Positions 12,646 through 21,025 of a stretch of 64,000 bases of DNA are shown piece by piece. How positions within the stretch are numbered: the first letter of the stretch is position 1; each line of letters starts with the position of its first letter. The stretch covers positions 186,001-250,000 of the forward strand of contig JACVZW010000058.1 of assembly GCA_014654775.1 (NCBI GenBank), given 5' to 3'. The position numbers were made by a program, and so were the translations under genes. The DNA is from Paracoccaceae bacterium. Its GTDB lineage: Bacteria; Pseudomonadota; Alphaproteobacteria; Rhodobacterales; Rhodobacteraceae. Below the pieces are notes generated by a model. The model was not told the DNA's origin, did no database searches, and saw only the letters and a program-made list of their open reading frames with translations.

Positions 12646-13979
12646 TGCGCGGCGAGCCAGCCCCGGAAGCTGTCCTTCGCGCGGTCGGTATAGGCCTTGT
12701 AGCGGTCCTTGCGGCCCTTGCGCCCGCCCTTGGCGTCGATCGGGGGGAAGAGGCCGAAGTTCACGTTCATCGGCTGGAACGTCTTGGCATCCGCCCCGCC
12801 CGTGATGTGGGTGATGAGCGCGCCCATGGCAGTGTCTGGGGGCGGAGGGGCGAGGTCGCGGCCAAGGATTTGGGCGGCGGCCATGCGGCCTGCGAGCAAA
12901 CCCATGGCGGCGGATTCGACATAGCCTTCCACGCCCGTGACCTGCCCGGCGAAGCGGAGGTTCGGGCGGGATTTCAGGCGCATCCGGTCATCCAGCAGGG
13001 TGGGCGAGTTGATGAAGGTGTTGCGGTGGATGCCGCCGAGACGTGCGAAGGAGGCGTTTTCCAACCCCGGAATGGTTTTGAAAACAGAGGTTTGTGCGCC
13101 GTATTTCATCTTGGTTTGAAAGCCCACGATGTTGTAGAGCGTGCCGAGTTTGTTGTCGCGGCGAAGCTGGACGACAGCGTAGGGTTTGACGTCCGGGCGG
13201 TGGGGGTTGGTCAGGCCCACCGGCTTCATCGGGCCGAAGCGCAGGGTTTCGCGGCCGCGTTCGGCCATAACCTCGATCGGCAGGCAGCCGTCGAAATAGC
13301 CTGCGGTTTCGCCTTCGTGGAATTCGGTCTTTTCGGCCGCCAGCAGCGCGTCGATGAAGGTGTCGTATTGCGCACGGTCCATCGGGCAGTTCATGTAAGC
13401 GGTCTGTTCTTCCTCCGTCTCGCCCTTGTCATAGCGGGACTGCATCCAAGCGACTGACATGTCCACGCTTTCGGCATAGACGATGGGGGCGATGGCGTCG
13501 AAGAAGGCGAGGTGCTCTGCCCCTGTGGTGGCGCGGATGCTTTCGGCCAGCGCGCCGGAGGTGAGCGGCCCTGTGGCGATGATCCAATGGCCGTCGGTCG
13601 GAAGCTGGCGGATTTCACCTGCCTCCACCGTGATCAGGGGATGGTCGCGCAGGGTGCGGGTGACGGCCTCGGCGAAGGGGTCGCGATCGACCGCGAGTGC
13701 CCCGCCAGCGGGCAGGCGGTGGGCGCGGGCGGTGGCCATGATGATGCCGTCTGCGGCGCCCATTTCCCAGTGCAAGAGGCCCACGGCGTTGCGTTCGTCA
13801 TCGTCGGAGCGGAAGGAGTTGGAGCAGACCATTTCCGCAAGGCTGCCAGTGCGGTGGGCGAAGGTGCCGACCTGTGGGCGCATTTCATGGATGATGACCG
13901 GCACGCCCATGCGGGCGGCCTGCCATGCAGCCTCGGCCCCGGCCATGCCGCCGCCGATGATGTGGAGTGTCTCTGTCAT
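12642..13979 (-). CDS. trmFO: methylenetetrahydrofolate--tRNA-(uracil-5-)-methyltransferase TrmFO
   Basis: TrmFO makes m5U54 in the T-loop of tRNAs using methylenetetrahydrofolate and FAD. The 445-residue protein begins with the FAD-binding dinucleotide fold [13 protein letters not shown]. It contains [10 protein letters not shown], the cysteine-containing segment [12 protein letters not shown] near residue 205 and the C-terminal FAD-contact region [22 protein letters not shown]. The start is supported by family length. gluQ follows with a 4-base overlap. Confidence 0.96.
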   Translation of the reverse strand: MTETLHIIGGGMAGAEAAWQAARMGVPVIIHEMRPQVGTFAHRTGSLAEMVCSNSFRSDDDERNAVGLLHWEMGAADGIIMATARAHRLPAGGALAVDRDPFAEAVTRTLRDHPLITVEAGEIRQLPTDGHWIIATGPLTSGALAESIRATTGAEHLAFFDAIAPIVYAESVDMSVAWMQSRYDKGETEEEQTAYMNCPMDRAQYDTFIDALLAAEKTEFHEGETAGYFDGCLPIEVMAERGRETLRFGPMKPVGLTNPHRPDVKPYAVVQLRRDNKLGTLYNIVGFQTKMKYGAQTSVFKTIPGLENASFARLGGIHRNTFINSPTLLDDRMRLKSRPNLRFAGQVTGVEGYVESAAMGLLAGRMAAAQILGRDLAPPPPDTAMGALITHITGGADAKTFQPMNVNFGLFPPIDAKGGRKGRKDRYKAYTDRAKDSFRGWLAAQ

Positions 13980-14030
13980 GAGGGGGATTTAGGGGGTTTG
14001 GTGGGGAAGGGGAAGTCCCCCTCTCCCCGA

Positions 14031-14058
14031 CCCTCTCCCCCATGGCTGGGGGAGAGGG
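14031..14058. repeat. C-rich/G-rich palindromic element, copy 2 of 3
   Basis: A 12-bp inverted repeat (CCCTCTCCCCCA and its complement, 4-base loop) lies upstream of trmFO and 12 bases beyond the 3' end of the DoxX gene. It has the same architecture as the copies at 10459 and 20808. Confidence 0.65.
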
Positions 14059-14069
14059 GGAAGGGCGCG

Positions 14070-14447
14070 TCAGGCCTTGTCGAGGGCGAGTTTGCCGGGG
14101 CCGTGGATGGCGAACATGAGCAGGCCCCCGGCAATGGCGAGGTTCTTCAGGAACATGGCCATCTGCATCTGGTCAGCCGGGGCGAAGTGGTAGAGGACGC
14201 TCGCCACCACGCAAAAGGCGGCGGTGGCCAGTGCTACGATCCGGGTTTGATAGCCGATGATCAGAAGGATGCCGACGGCAAGCTCGAAGATCACCGCAGG
14301 CCAAGCGAGGAAGGCTGGCAGGCCGCCCGAGGCGAGATAGCCGGAGAAGCCCGCCACATCGCCGAGCTTGCCGAGTCCGGCGAGGAGGAAAAGCAGGCCG
14401 ATGAGAATGCGACCAACAAGGGGGCCGTAGGAGGTGAGTGCGTGCAT
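14070..14447 (-). CDS. DoxX family membrane protein
   Basis: This 125-residue protein has four hydrophobic segments, with the DoxX/SURF4 opening GRILIGLLFLLAGLGKLGDVAGF and a long helix PAVIFELAVGILLIIGYQTRIVALATAAF. DoxX proteins are inner-membrane proteins loosely linked to redox or thiosulfate metabolism; a specific role cannot be read here. I chose the internal ATG at 14447, preceded by AGGAACC, over an upstream one at 14492 that adds 15 polar residues. It seems to be a single-gene unit. Confidence 0.85.
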   Translation of the reverse strand: MHALTSYGPLVGRILIGLLFLLAGLGKLGDVAGFSGYLASGGLPAFLAWPAVIFELAVGILLIIGYQTRIVALATAAFCVVASVLYHFAPADQMQMAMFLKNLAIAGGLLMFAIHGPGKLALDKA

Positions 14448-14564
14448 AAGTGGGGTTCCTGTCCCTGTCTGTGCTGTGTCCCGGCCTGACATGCCGGGAC
14501 TGCGCCGTGGCTAACATGAGTCCGGGACGCACCAAATAGGCGTGGGTGCAAGGTTGTTGTGCAG

Positions 14565-14873
14565 CTATGCAGAGGAAGATGCCGCAAGCAGAGCGGCGCG
14601 GGTTTCGGCGACAAAGGCAGCGGGATCGCCGGGGGCGATGCCCAGTTCGGCGAGTTTCTGGAAGAAGCCCGGGGCGGGCATGCCGTTCGACAGACGCCCT
14701 TCCAGAAGCGCCGCGCGCTGGGGTGTGCCCGAAGCGGCGTCTTCTTCCATTATCTGTTCAAGCGCGGCGGTCAGGTCCGCGACGCGCCAGCCCAGATCGC
14801 GGGCAAGCGCGCCGTAAGTGATTGTTTTTCCTTGCACAGCCAGGTCGGCCAGCCGTGCGGAAAGATCAGTCAT
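14565..14873 (-). CDS. conserved hypothetical protein downstream of gyrA, 102 aa
   Basis: The 102-residue protein overlaps the gyrA stop by 8 bases and is surely translated from the gyrA transcript. The segment [30 protein letters not shown] looks like a winged-helix DNA-binding stretch. The TYGALA piece recalls alkyltransferase-like proteins, but the catalytic PCHR motif is absent, so it is not an alkyltransferase. [20 protein letters not shown] closes the conserved part. Function unknown. Confidence 0.7.
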   Translation of the reverse strand: MTDLSARLADLAVQGKTITYGALARDLGWRVADLTAALEQIMEEDAASGTPQRAALLEGRLSNGMPAPGFFQKLAELGIAPGDPAAFVAETRAALLAASSSA

Positions 14874-17601
14874 CGCCCTGTTCGGCAACGCGGGCGACGG
14901 AGACGACCTCTTCATCCGCGCCGACATTGAACACCTTCACCCCCCCGGCAGAGCGGGAGCGGAAGCTGATCTGTTCCACGGGCACGCGGATCGACTGGCC
15001 GGTGGATGTGGCGAGCATAATTTGATCCGACATCTCGACCGGGAAGCTTGCCACCAGCTTGCCGCCGCGCATCGCGCCATCCATGGCCTTGACCCCCATG
15101 CCGCCCCGGCCCCGGACAGGATAGCCGTGCGAGGAGGAGAGCTTGCCGGACCCGCCCGAGGTGATCGTGAGGATCAGGTCTTCGGCGGCGGACATTTCGG
15201 CATAGCGTTCTGGCGAAAGCTGGCCGAGCGCGCTTGCGTTCGGGGTGGCAACGCTTTCTTCATCATCATCGGCTTCGGCGTCATCCTCCACCGCACCTGC
15301 CATGAGGCGGCGCTGTTTCAGATAGGCCTCGCGTTCCTCGGGCGTGGCCTCGAAATGGCGGATGATGGCCATGGAGACGACAGTATCGCCCGCCGCCAGC
15401 CGGATGCCGCGCACGCCGGTGGAGCCGCGGGATTTGAAGACGCGGATGTCGGTGGTGGGGAATCGGATGGCACGGCCGCCCGCGGTGACAAGCATCACGT
15501 CATCGTTTTCATCGGCGATGGCGGCGTTCACCAGCGACACGCCTTCGGGCAGGTTCATCGCGATCTTGCCGTTGCGTTTGACGTTGGTGAAATCGGACAG
15601 GTCGTTTTGGCGGACGTCACCATCGGAGGTGGCGAAGACGATCTGGAGGTTTTCCCATTCCTCTTCCGGCACGTCGACGGGCATCAGGGCGGCGATGGAG
15701 ACGCCGTTCTGGATGGGCAGGATGTTGACGATGGCCTTGCCCTTTGCGGTGCGACCCGCCAGCGGCAGGCGCCATGTCTTCATCTTGTAGACCATGCCGT
15801 CGGTCGTGAAGAAGAGAAGGTGAGTGTGCGTGTTGGCCACGAAGAGGGTGGTGACGACGTCATCCTCTTTCGTCTGCATGGAGGCGAGGCCCTTGCCGCC
15901 GCGGTTCTGCGACCGGAATTCGGCCAAGGGTGTGCGCTTGATATAGCCGCCGGAGGTGATGGTGACGACCATATCCTCACGCTCGATGAGGTCTTCGTCC
16001 TCCATGTCACCGGACCAATCCTGAATCTCGGTCCGGCGGGGGACGGCGAAGAGAGCCTTCACCTCGCGCAATTCGTCCGAGATGATGGACATGATGCGGT
16101 CGCGGGACGACAGGATGTCGAGGTAATCCTTGATCTTGGCGGCCAGTTCTTCGAGTTCGTCGGTGACTTCCTTGACGCCGAGCGCGGTGAGGCGCTGCAG
16201 GCGCAAATCGAGGATGGCGCGCGCCTGAGCCTCGGACAGGTTGTAGGTGCCGTCGTCGTTCATGGTGTGCGACGGGTCGTCGATCAGCCGGATATAGGCT
16301 GCGATATCGGCGGCGGGCCAACGGCGGGTCATCAGTTTATCCCGCGCCTCGGCGGCATCGGCGGAGGCGCGGATGGTGCGGACGACTTCATCCACGTTCG
16401 ACACGGCGACGGCGAGGCCGCAGAGGATGTGGCTGCGTTCGCGGGCCTTGCGCAATTCGAACGCCGTGCGGCGGGCGACAACCTCCTCGCGGAAGGTGAT
16501 GAAATGCGTGAGGAAATCGCGCAGGGTGAGCTGTTCGGGACGGCCGCCGTTCAGCGCCAGCATGTTGCAACCGAAAGAGGTTTGCATCGGCGTGAAACGG
16601 TAAAGCTGGTTCAACACCACATCGGGCGTGGCGTCGCGTTTCAATTCGATAACAACGCGCACGCCGATGCGATCGGATTCGTCGGCGACGCCCGAGATGC
16701 CTTCGATCTTTTTCTCGCGCACCATTTCGGCGATCTTTTCGATCATCGACGCCTTGTTCACCTGATAGGGAATCTCGTCGAGGATGATAGCGAAGCGATC
16801 CTTACGAATTTCTTCCACCCGCGTTTTGGCGCGGATGATGACGCTGCCGCGCCCTTCGAGATAGGCCTTGCGCGCGCCGGAACGGCCAAGGATCACGCCG
16901 CCCGTGGGGAAATCGGGGGCGGGGATGATGTCCATCAGCGCCTCGGTCGAAAGGTCGGGGTTTTCGATGAGCGCCAGGGTGCCGTCGATGACTTCGCCCA
17001 AGTTATGGGGCGGGATGTTGGTGGCCATGCCGACCGCGATGCCGCCTGCGCCGTTGACGAGCATGTTGGGAAAGCGGGCGGGGAGGACCGTGGGTTCACG
17101 GTCCTTGCCATCGTAATTGTCCTGAAACTCCACCGTTTCCTTGTCGATATCGGCGAGAAGGAAGGCGGCGGGTTTGTCCATGCGGACTTCGGTGTAGCGC
17201 ATGGCCGCGGCGGCATCGCCGTCCATGGAGCCGAAATTCCCTTGTCCATCAAGGAGTTTCAGCGACATGCTGAAGGGTTGTGCCATGCGGACGAGGGCAT
17301 CGTAGATCGCAGAGTCGCCATGGGGGTGGTATTTCCCCATCGTGTCGCCCACGGGGCGGGCGGATTTGCGATAGGCCTTGTCATGCGTGTTGCCGGATTC
17401 CTGCATCGCAAAGAGGATGCGGCGATGAACGGGTTTCAACCCGTCGCGCAGGTCGGGGATGGCGCGGGAGACGATCACGCTCATGGCATAGTCGAGATAG
17501 GCGGTCTTCATCTCATCCGCGATGGAGACCTGAGGGCCGTGCCACGGGTTCTTGGGGGCGGAATCGTCTGGGTTTTCAGGGGTTTCCGGCGTATCGTTCA
17601 C
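14866..17601 (-). CDS. gyrA: DNA gyrase subunit A
   Basis: GyrA is the DNA-cleaving subunit of gyrase. The 911-residue protein has the catalytic Tyr136 in [10 protein letters not shown]. The quinolone pocket is GDSAIYD with Ser97 and Asp101, equivalent to E. coli Ser83 and Asp87, so the susceptible residues are present. The GyrA box reads QNRGGKG around residue 565, and the C-terminal beta-pinwheel repeats contain GR-rich motifs. An acidic Asp/Glu-rich insertion ([11 protein letters not shown]) interrupts the C-terminal domain near residue 770. It is divergent from usg and overlaps the small downstream gene. Confidence 0.98.
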   Translation of the reverse strand: MNDTPETPENPDDSAPKNPWHGPQVSIADEMKTAYLDYAMSVIVSRAIPDLRDGLKPVHRRILFAMQESGNTHDKAYRKSARPVGDTMGKYHPHGDSAIYDALVRMAQPFSMSLKLLDGQGNFGSMDGDAAAAMRYTEVRMDKPAAFLLADIDKETVEFQDNYDGKDREPTVLPARFPNMLVNGAGGIAVGMATNIPPHNLGEVIDGTLALIENPDLSTEALMDIIPAPDFPTGGVILGRSGARKAYLEGRGSVIIRAKTRVEEIRKDRFAIILDEIPYQVNKASMIEKIAEMVREKKIEGISGVADESDRIGVRVVIELKRDATPDVVLNQLYRFTPMQTSFGCNMLALNGGRPEQLTLRDFLTHFITFREEVVARRTAFELRKARERSHILCGLAVAVSNVDEVVRTIRASADAAEARDKLMTRRWPAADIAAYIRLIDDPSHTMNDDGTYNLSEAQARAILDLRLQRLTALGVKEVTDELEELAAKIKDYLDILSSRDRIMSIISDELREVKALFAVPRRTEIQDWSGDMEDEDLIEREDMVVTITSGGYIKRTPLAEFRSQNRGGKGLASMQTKEDDVVTTLFVANTHTHLLFFTTDGMVYKMKTWRLPLAGRTAKGKAIVNILPIQNGVSIAALMPVDVPEEEWENLQIVFATSDGDVRQNDLSDFTNVKRNGKIAMNLPEGVSLVNAAIADENDDVMLVTAGGRAIRFPTTDIRVFKSRGSTGVRGIRLAAGDTVVSMAIIRHFEATPEEREAYLKQRRLMAGAVEDDAEADDDEESVATPNASALGQLSPERYAEMSAAEDLILTITSGGSGKLSSSHGYPVRGRGGMGVKAMDGAMRGGKLVASFPVEMSDQIMLATSTGQSIRVPVEQISFRSRSAGGVKVFNVGADEEVVSVARVAEQGDD

Positions 17602-17795
17602 GTGAGCCTCTGAGTTCCGGCGCGCGGCCTATATCTTGTTGTGGCAGACCTTACACCATCCCGCATATGGGGTGCAATGCGCGAAGGGCCGGGCATTTGG
17701 CAGCACGGGCGGGTGAGTGCCAACATATTGAAATCATTGCCAGAAGACGCGAATCGATGCAGCCTTTCCAGAGGGGGGCGAGCAAGGAGGCGCGC

Positions 17796-18077
17796 ATGGC
17801 GACAGTGGACGGGCGCAGCGAAACGGAATTGATGCTGCGGGGATATGGTCTGACGACGGCGGAATTCTTCTACCGGATGCCGGATTATCGCAATGTTCTC
17901 AATACCTTCGTGTGGCAGCACTATGATCTGGCACCGGATTATCCCGAGCTTTTCCGCTTTATCGAGTTCTGGCAGGAAAAGATCGAGGGACCGCTGCATT
18001 CGGTGCGGTTCACACATCGAAAGTTGATCAGTCCGGGTGAGTGGCGGAACGTGGTGGGGGAGTTCCGCCTGCACTGA
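17796..18077 (+). CDS. Usg family protein
   Basis: The 93-residue protein matches the small alphaproteobacterial Usg family: MLRGYGLTTAEFFYRMPDY, FVWQHYDLAPDYPEL and the C-terminal WRNVVGEFRLH. The name comes from an upstream gene of the Caulobacter trp region and says nothing about activity. Aggagg at 17785-17790 gives an excellent ribosome site for the ATG at 17796. A longer reading frame upstream is a shadow of gyrA. Function unknown. Confidence 0.85.
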   Translation: MATVDGRSETELMLRGYGLTTAEFFYRMPDYRNVLNTFVWQHYDLAPDYPELFRFIEFWQEKIEGPLHSVRFTHRKLISPGEWRNVVGEFRLH

Positions 18078-18093
18078 AAAGGGCCGAAACGGC

Positions 18094-18140
18094 TGTGCCC
18101 TGTTTTGTGCCGCAATCTGTGCAGCAAACTGTGGGCACGC
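18094..18140. repeat. 47-bp intergenic element, copy 1 of 2
   Basis: This 47-base element matches 48939-48985 at 46 of 47 positions, in the same orientation. Its near-terminal hexamers GTGCCC and GGGCAC are inverted, and the inside holds CTGTG-type repeats. Both copies lie just after a plus-strand gene and before a convergent minus-strand gene. Confidence 0.85.
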
Positions 18141-18229
18141 GCCGCGCGCTGCGGTGACGTTTCGCTAAGGTGGGGTTTAAACCCACCCCACGCCTTAGGC
18201 GGGGCCGGGCGCGGGGTGGATGTGGCGAA

Positions 18230-18254
18230 TTGAGCATTTGGGCCAAGATGAAGG
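18230..18254 (+). repeat. dispersed TATTT-GATGAAG element, copy 2
   Basis: TTGAGCATTTGGGCCA followed by AGATGAAGG, between usg and the convergent ornithine cyclodeaminase gene. This is the GGGCCA variant of the element. Confidence 0.7.
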
Positions 18255-18272
18255 GGCAGGTCGCGCCTTCGG

Positions 18273-19322
18273 TCAGGCCGCGCGCAGGAGCATCCCGAAG
18301 AGGTCGCGCGGATCGTCGGGGTCGGCGATCATGTCGAGGTCTTCGTAGAGCCCGGTTTCCGCCAGTTTGGAGCGGATATAGGTGAGGGCCGAGAAATCCT
18401 CGATCGCGAAGCCCACCGAGTCGAAGAGGGTGACTTGGCGCGCATCGGTGCGGCCAGCGGTCTTGCCTGCGATGACCTCCCAGAGTTCGGTCACGGGATG
18501 GTCGGGGGCGAGTTGCTGGATCTCGCCCTCCACCCGCGTCTGGGGCGGGTATTCGACGAAGATGGCGGAGCGCATCAGGATGTCGCGGTGCAGTTCCGTC
18601 TTGCCGGGGCAGTCGCCGCCGACGCCGTTGATATGGACGCCGGAGCCGACCATGTTGTCGGTCAGGATCGTGGCATTGGTCTTGTCGGCGGTGACGGTGG
18701 TGATGATCTGTGCGCCGAGGATCGCCTCTTCCGCCGTGTGGCAGGGGGTGACGGTGAGGCCGCGCCCGGCAAGGTTCCGCGCGCATTTGGCGGTGGCGGC
18801 GGGGTCGATGTCGTAGAGGCGGATGTCGGTGATGCCGCAGACGGATTTGAAGGCGAGGGCCTGGAATTCCGCCTGCGCGCCATTGCCGATGAGGGCCATG
18901 GTGGTGGCGCCCCGAGGGGCGAGCCATTTCGCGGCCATCGCGCTGGTCGCGGCGGTGCGCAGGGCGGTGAGGATGGTCATTTCCGACAGAAGCACCGGGT
19001 AGCCGGTTTCGACATCGGCCAGAAGGCCGAAGGCGGTGACGGTCTGCAGCCCGCGCTTCATGTTCGAAGGGTGGCCGTTGACGTATTTGAAGCCGTAGGT
19101 CTGCCCGTCGGAGGTGGGCATGAGTTCGATCACCCCGACATCGGAATGCGAGGCGATGCGCGGCGTCTTGTCGAACTGGCCCCAGCGGAGGAAATCGGCC
19201 TCGATCGCGGCGGCGAGGTCGGTGAGCATGCGGTCCACCCCGATACGGTGGACGAGTTTCATCATGCGGTCGACGGAGACGAAGGGGACGACGTTGAGTT
19301 TTTCGTGGGGGTTCAGCATCAC
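18273..19322 (-). CDS. ornithine cyclodeaminase
   Basis: This enzyme converts ornithine to proline and ammonia. The 349-residue protein of the OCD/mu-crystallin family has the substrate-side segment TYGFKYVNGHPSN, the NAD-binding Rossmann motif ALIGNGAQAEFQALAF and the catalytic-region GSGVHINGVGGDCPGKTEL. It overlaps the arginase gene by 4 bases, so together they turn arginine into proline. The close family also contains lysine cyclodeaminase and alanine dehydrogenase, but the arginase partner favours ornithine. Confidence 0.93.
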   Translation of the reverse strand: MMLNPHEKLNVVPFVSVDRMMKLVHRIGVDRMLTDLAAAIEADFLRWGQFDKTPRIASHSDVGVIELMPTSDGQTYGFKYVNGHPSNMKRGLQTVTAFGLLADVETGYPVLLSEMTILTALRTAATSAMAAKWLAPRGATTMALIGNGAQAEFQALAFKSVCGITDIRLYDIDPAATAKCARNLAGRGLTVTPCHTAEEAILGAQIITTVTADKTNATILTDNMVGSGVHINGVGGDCPGKTELHRDILMRSAIFVEYPPQTRVEGEIQQLAPDHPVTELWEVIAGKTAGRTDARQVTLFDSVGFAIEDFSALTYIRSKLAETGLYEDLDMIADPDDPRDLFGMLLRAA

Positions 19323-20245
19323 ATGTGGCTCCGGGTCGGGCGGTCGAAGACCTTGCGGCCCATGAGGGAGGCGACGAGGTCGACCATCAGCCGCGCGGTG
19401 CGGCCGCGTTCATCGAGGAAGGGGTTCAACTCCACCAGATCGAGCGAGGTGACGAGGGCGGATTCATGGAGAAGCTCCATCACCAGATGCGCCTCGCGGA
19501 AGGTGGTGCCGCCGGGGACAGTGGTGCCGACGGCGGGGGCGATGGAAGGGTCGAGGAAATCGACGTCGAGCGAGACATGCAGCATGCCGCCTGCCGCGCG
19601 GACGCGGTCGAGGAAGGCCCGCAGGGGGGCGACGATGCCGTTCTCATCCAGCACGCGCATGTCGTTGATGGCGATGTCATGGGTGAGGAGGGCGGCGTGT
19701 TCGGCGGGGTCCACCGAGCGGATGCCGTAGAGGCAAATGTTCTGCGGCGGGATCGGCGCCGGGAAGGGGGGGAAGGCGTCAAAGCCGTCGCGCCCCGCGA
19801 CATAGGCCACGGGCGTGCCGTGCAGGTTGCCGGAGGTGGTGGTGAGCGGGGTGTGGAAGTCACTGTGCGCGTCGAGCCAGAGGAGGAAGAGCGGGCGGCC
19901 CTGCCGTTTGGCAAAGGCGGCGGCGCCCGCGACGGAACCGAGGGCGAGGGAATGGTCGCCGCCGAGGATGATGGGCAGGCCACCCTGCGAGAGGGCGTCA
20001 TCGGTGCGGTCCGCGAGGACTTCGGTCCAGCCGACGGTTTCGGCCAAGGAATGGACAGCCGGATTGGGGCAGGGGGCGGGTCTTAGGTCGGGAAGGGCGA
20101 CATCGCCCCAGTCTTCGACCCCGTGGCCCAGATCGCGGATCGCCTGTGCGAGGCCCGCCACGCGATAGGCCGACGGGCCCATGAGGCAGCCGGGATAGCG
20201 CTGGCCGGAATCGATGGGCGCGCCGATGAGGATGGTCTTGGACAT
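19319..20245 (-). CDS. rocF: arginase
   Basis: Arginase hydrolyses arginine to ornithine and urea. The 308-residue protein carries the ureohydrolase Mn motifs GGDHSLALGS, DAHSDFHTP and SLDVDFLDP, and the N-terminal IGAPIDSGQRYPGCLMGPSAYR. The ATG at 20245, with GAGAAG upstream, gives the normal family length; the open frame continues to 20707 only as a shadow of the divergent regulator. Ornithine cyclodeaminase overlaps at the 3' end. A divergent Lrp/AsnC regulator starts 106 bases away and probably controls the pair. Confidence 0.95.
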   Translation of the reverse strand: MSKTILIGAPIDSGQRYPGCLMGPSAYRVAGLAQAIRDLGHGVEDWGDVALPDLRPAPCPNPAVHSLAETVGWTEVLADRTDDALSQGGLPIILGGDHSLALGSVAGAAAFAKRQGRPLFLLWLDAHSDFHTPLTTTSGNLHGTPVAYVAGRDGFDAFPPFPAPIPPQNICLYGIRSVDPAEHAALLTHDIAINDMRVLDENGIVAPLRAFLDRVRAAGGMLHVSLDVDFLDPSIAPAVGTTVPGGTTFREAHLVMELLHESALVTSLDLVELNPFLDERGRTARLMVDLVASLMGRKVFDRPTRSHM

Positions 20246-20350
20246 GGGGCTTCTCCTTCGCTGCGAAGGTCTTTCCGGGTTGCGGCAAAATCCAGCGTTG
20301 TTATGGTCGATCTGGACAAGGGATTGACCGAAACGGCGGAGAGATTGGCC

Positions 20351-20785
20351 ATGATGGACGAGGTGGACCAGCGGCTGGTGGCGGAGTTGCGCCGGGATGG
20401 GCGGGCGGCGCTCTCGGACCTTGCGGATCGGCTGGGGGTGAGCCGCGCGACGGTCCGGGCGCGGATGGAGCGGCTGACGGCCAAGGGCGAGATCGCGGGG
20501 TTTACCGTGCTGACGCGGGCGGATGTAAGCGCCTCGCCCGTGCGGGCGCTGATGATGATCGGGATCGAAGGGCGGGGGGGAGAGAAGATCATGGCGCGGC
20601 TGGGCGGGCTGCCGCAGGTGCAGGCGGTGCATTCGACCAATGGGCGCTGGGATGTGATCGTGGAGTTGGGGACGCAGACGCTGCTGGAGTTGGACGAGAC
20701 GATCCACCGTATCCGCGCGATGGAGGGGGTGACGGTGTCGGAGACGAACCTGCTTTTGTCCACGCGCAAGGCGGGGCGGCGGTAG
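20351..20785 (+). CDS. Lrp/AsnC family transcriptional regulator
   Basis: This 144-residue regulator has an N-terminal helix-turn-helix (LSDLADRLGVSRATVRARMERL) and a C-terminal RAM/AsnC ligand domain (VRALMMIGIEGRGGEKIMARLGGL to GVTVSETNLLLSTRK). I chose the ATG at 20351, with GGAGA 8 bases upstream; an ATG at 20303 has no ribosome site. Its divergence from arginase-ornithine cyclodeaminase suggests that it senses arginine or ornithine, as known for related Lrp-type activators (PutR, ArgP-like AsnC members). That is inference from position. Confidence 0.9.
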   Translation: MMDEVDQRLVAELRRDGRAALSDLADRLGVSRATVRARMERLTAKGEIAGFTVLTRADVSASPVRALMMIGIEGRGGEKIMARLGGLPQVQAVHSTNGRWDVIVELGTQTLLELDETIHRIRAMEGVTVSETNLLLSTRKAGRR

Positions 20786-20807
20786 GGGCGGGCACCCCCA
20801 CCCCCGA

Positions 20808-20836
20808 CCCCTCCCCCGTGAAGGACGGGGGAGGGG
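20808..20836. repeat. C-rich/G-rich palindromic element, copy 3 of 3
   Basis: A 12-bp inverted repeat (CCCCTCCCCCGT and its complement, 5-base loop), 22 bases after the Lrp-family gene. It has the same architecture as 10459 and 14031 and is followed by a TATTT-GATGAAG element at 20881. Confidence 0.65.
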
Positions 20837-20880
20837 AGAGGTGCCTAAGCCCCGGCGTCGCGCGGGCCGGAAGCGCGGAT

Positions 20881-20905
20881 TTGAGTATTTGGGCCAAGAT
20901 GAAGG
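20881..20905 (+). repeat. dispersed TATTT-GATGAAG element, copy 3
   Basis: TTGAGTATTTGGGCCA followed by AGATGAAGG, between the regulator gene and ccmF. It is almost identical to copy 2 (one base differs in 22). Confidence 0.7.
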
Positions 20906-21025
20906 GGCTTGGCGCAGCGAGGGGCGATCAACCCTTCGTCAGCGGCTGCGACGCGGGGGCGCATCCCCATTGGAGCGGGCGTGGTTTGCGCCTATGGTCT
21001 GGACCAACAAGAGGGAGGGGCCGCG

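Noticed and set aside
14818-17613. Plus-strand open frame of 931 codons over gyrA
   Set aside because: Shadow of gyrA on the opposite strand; no recognisable domain, extreme Gly/Asp/His content.
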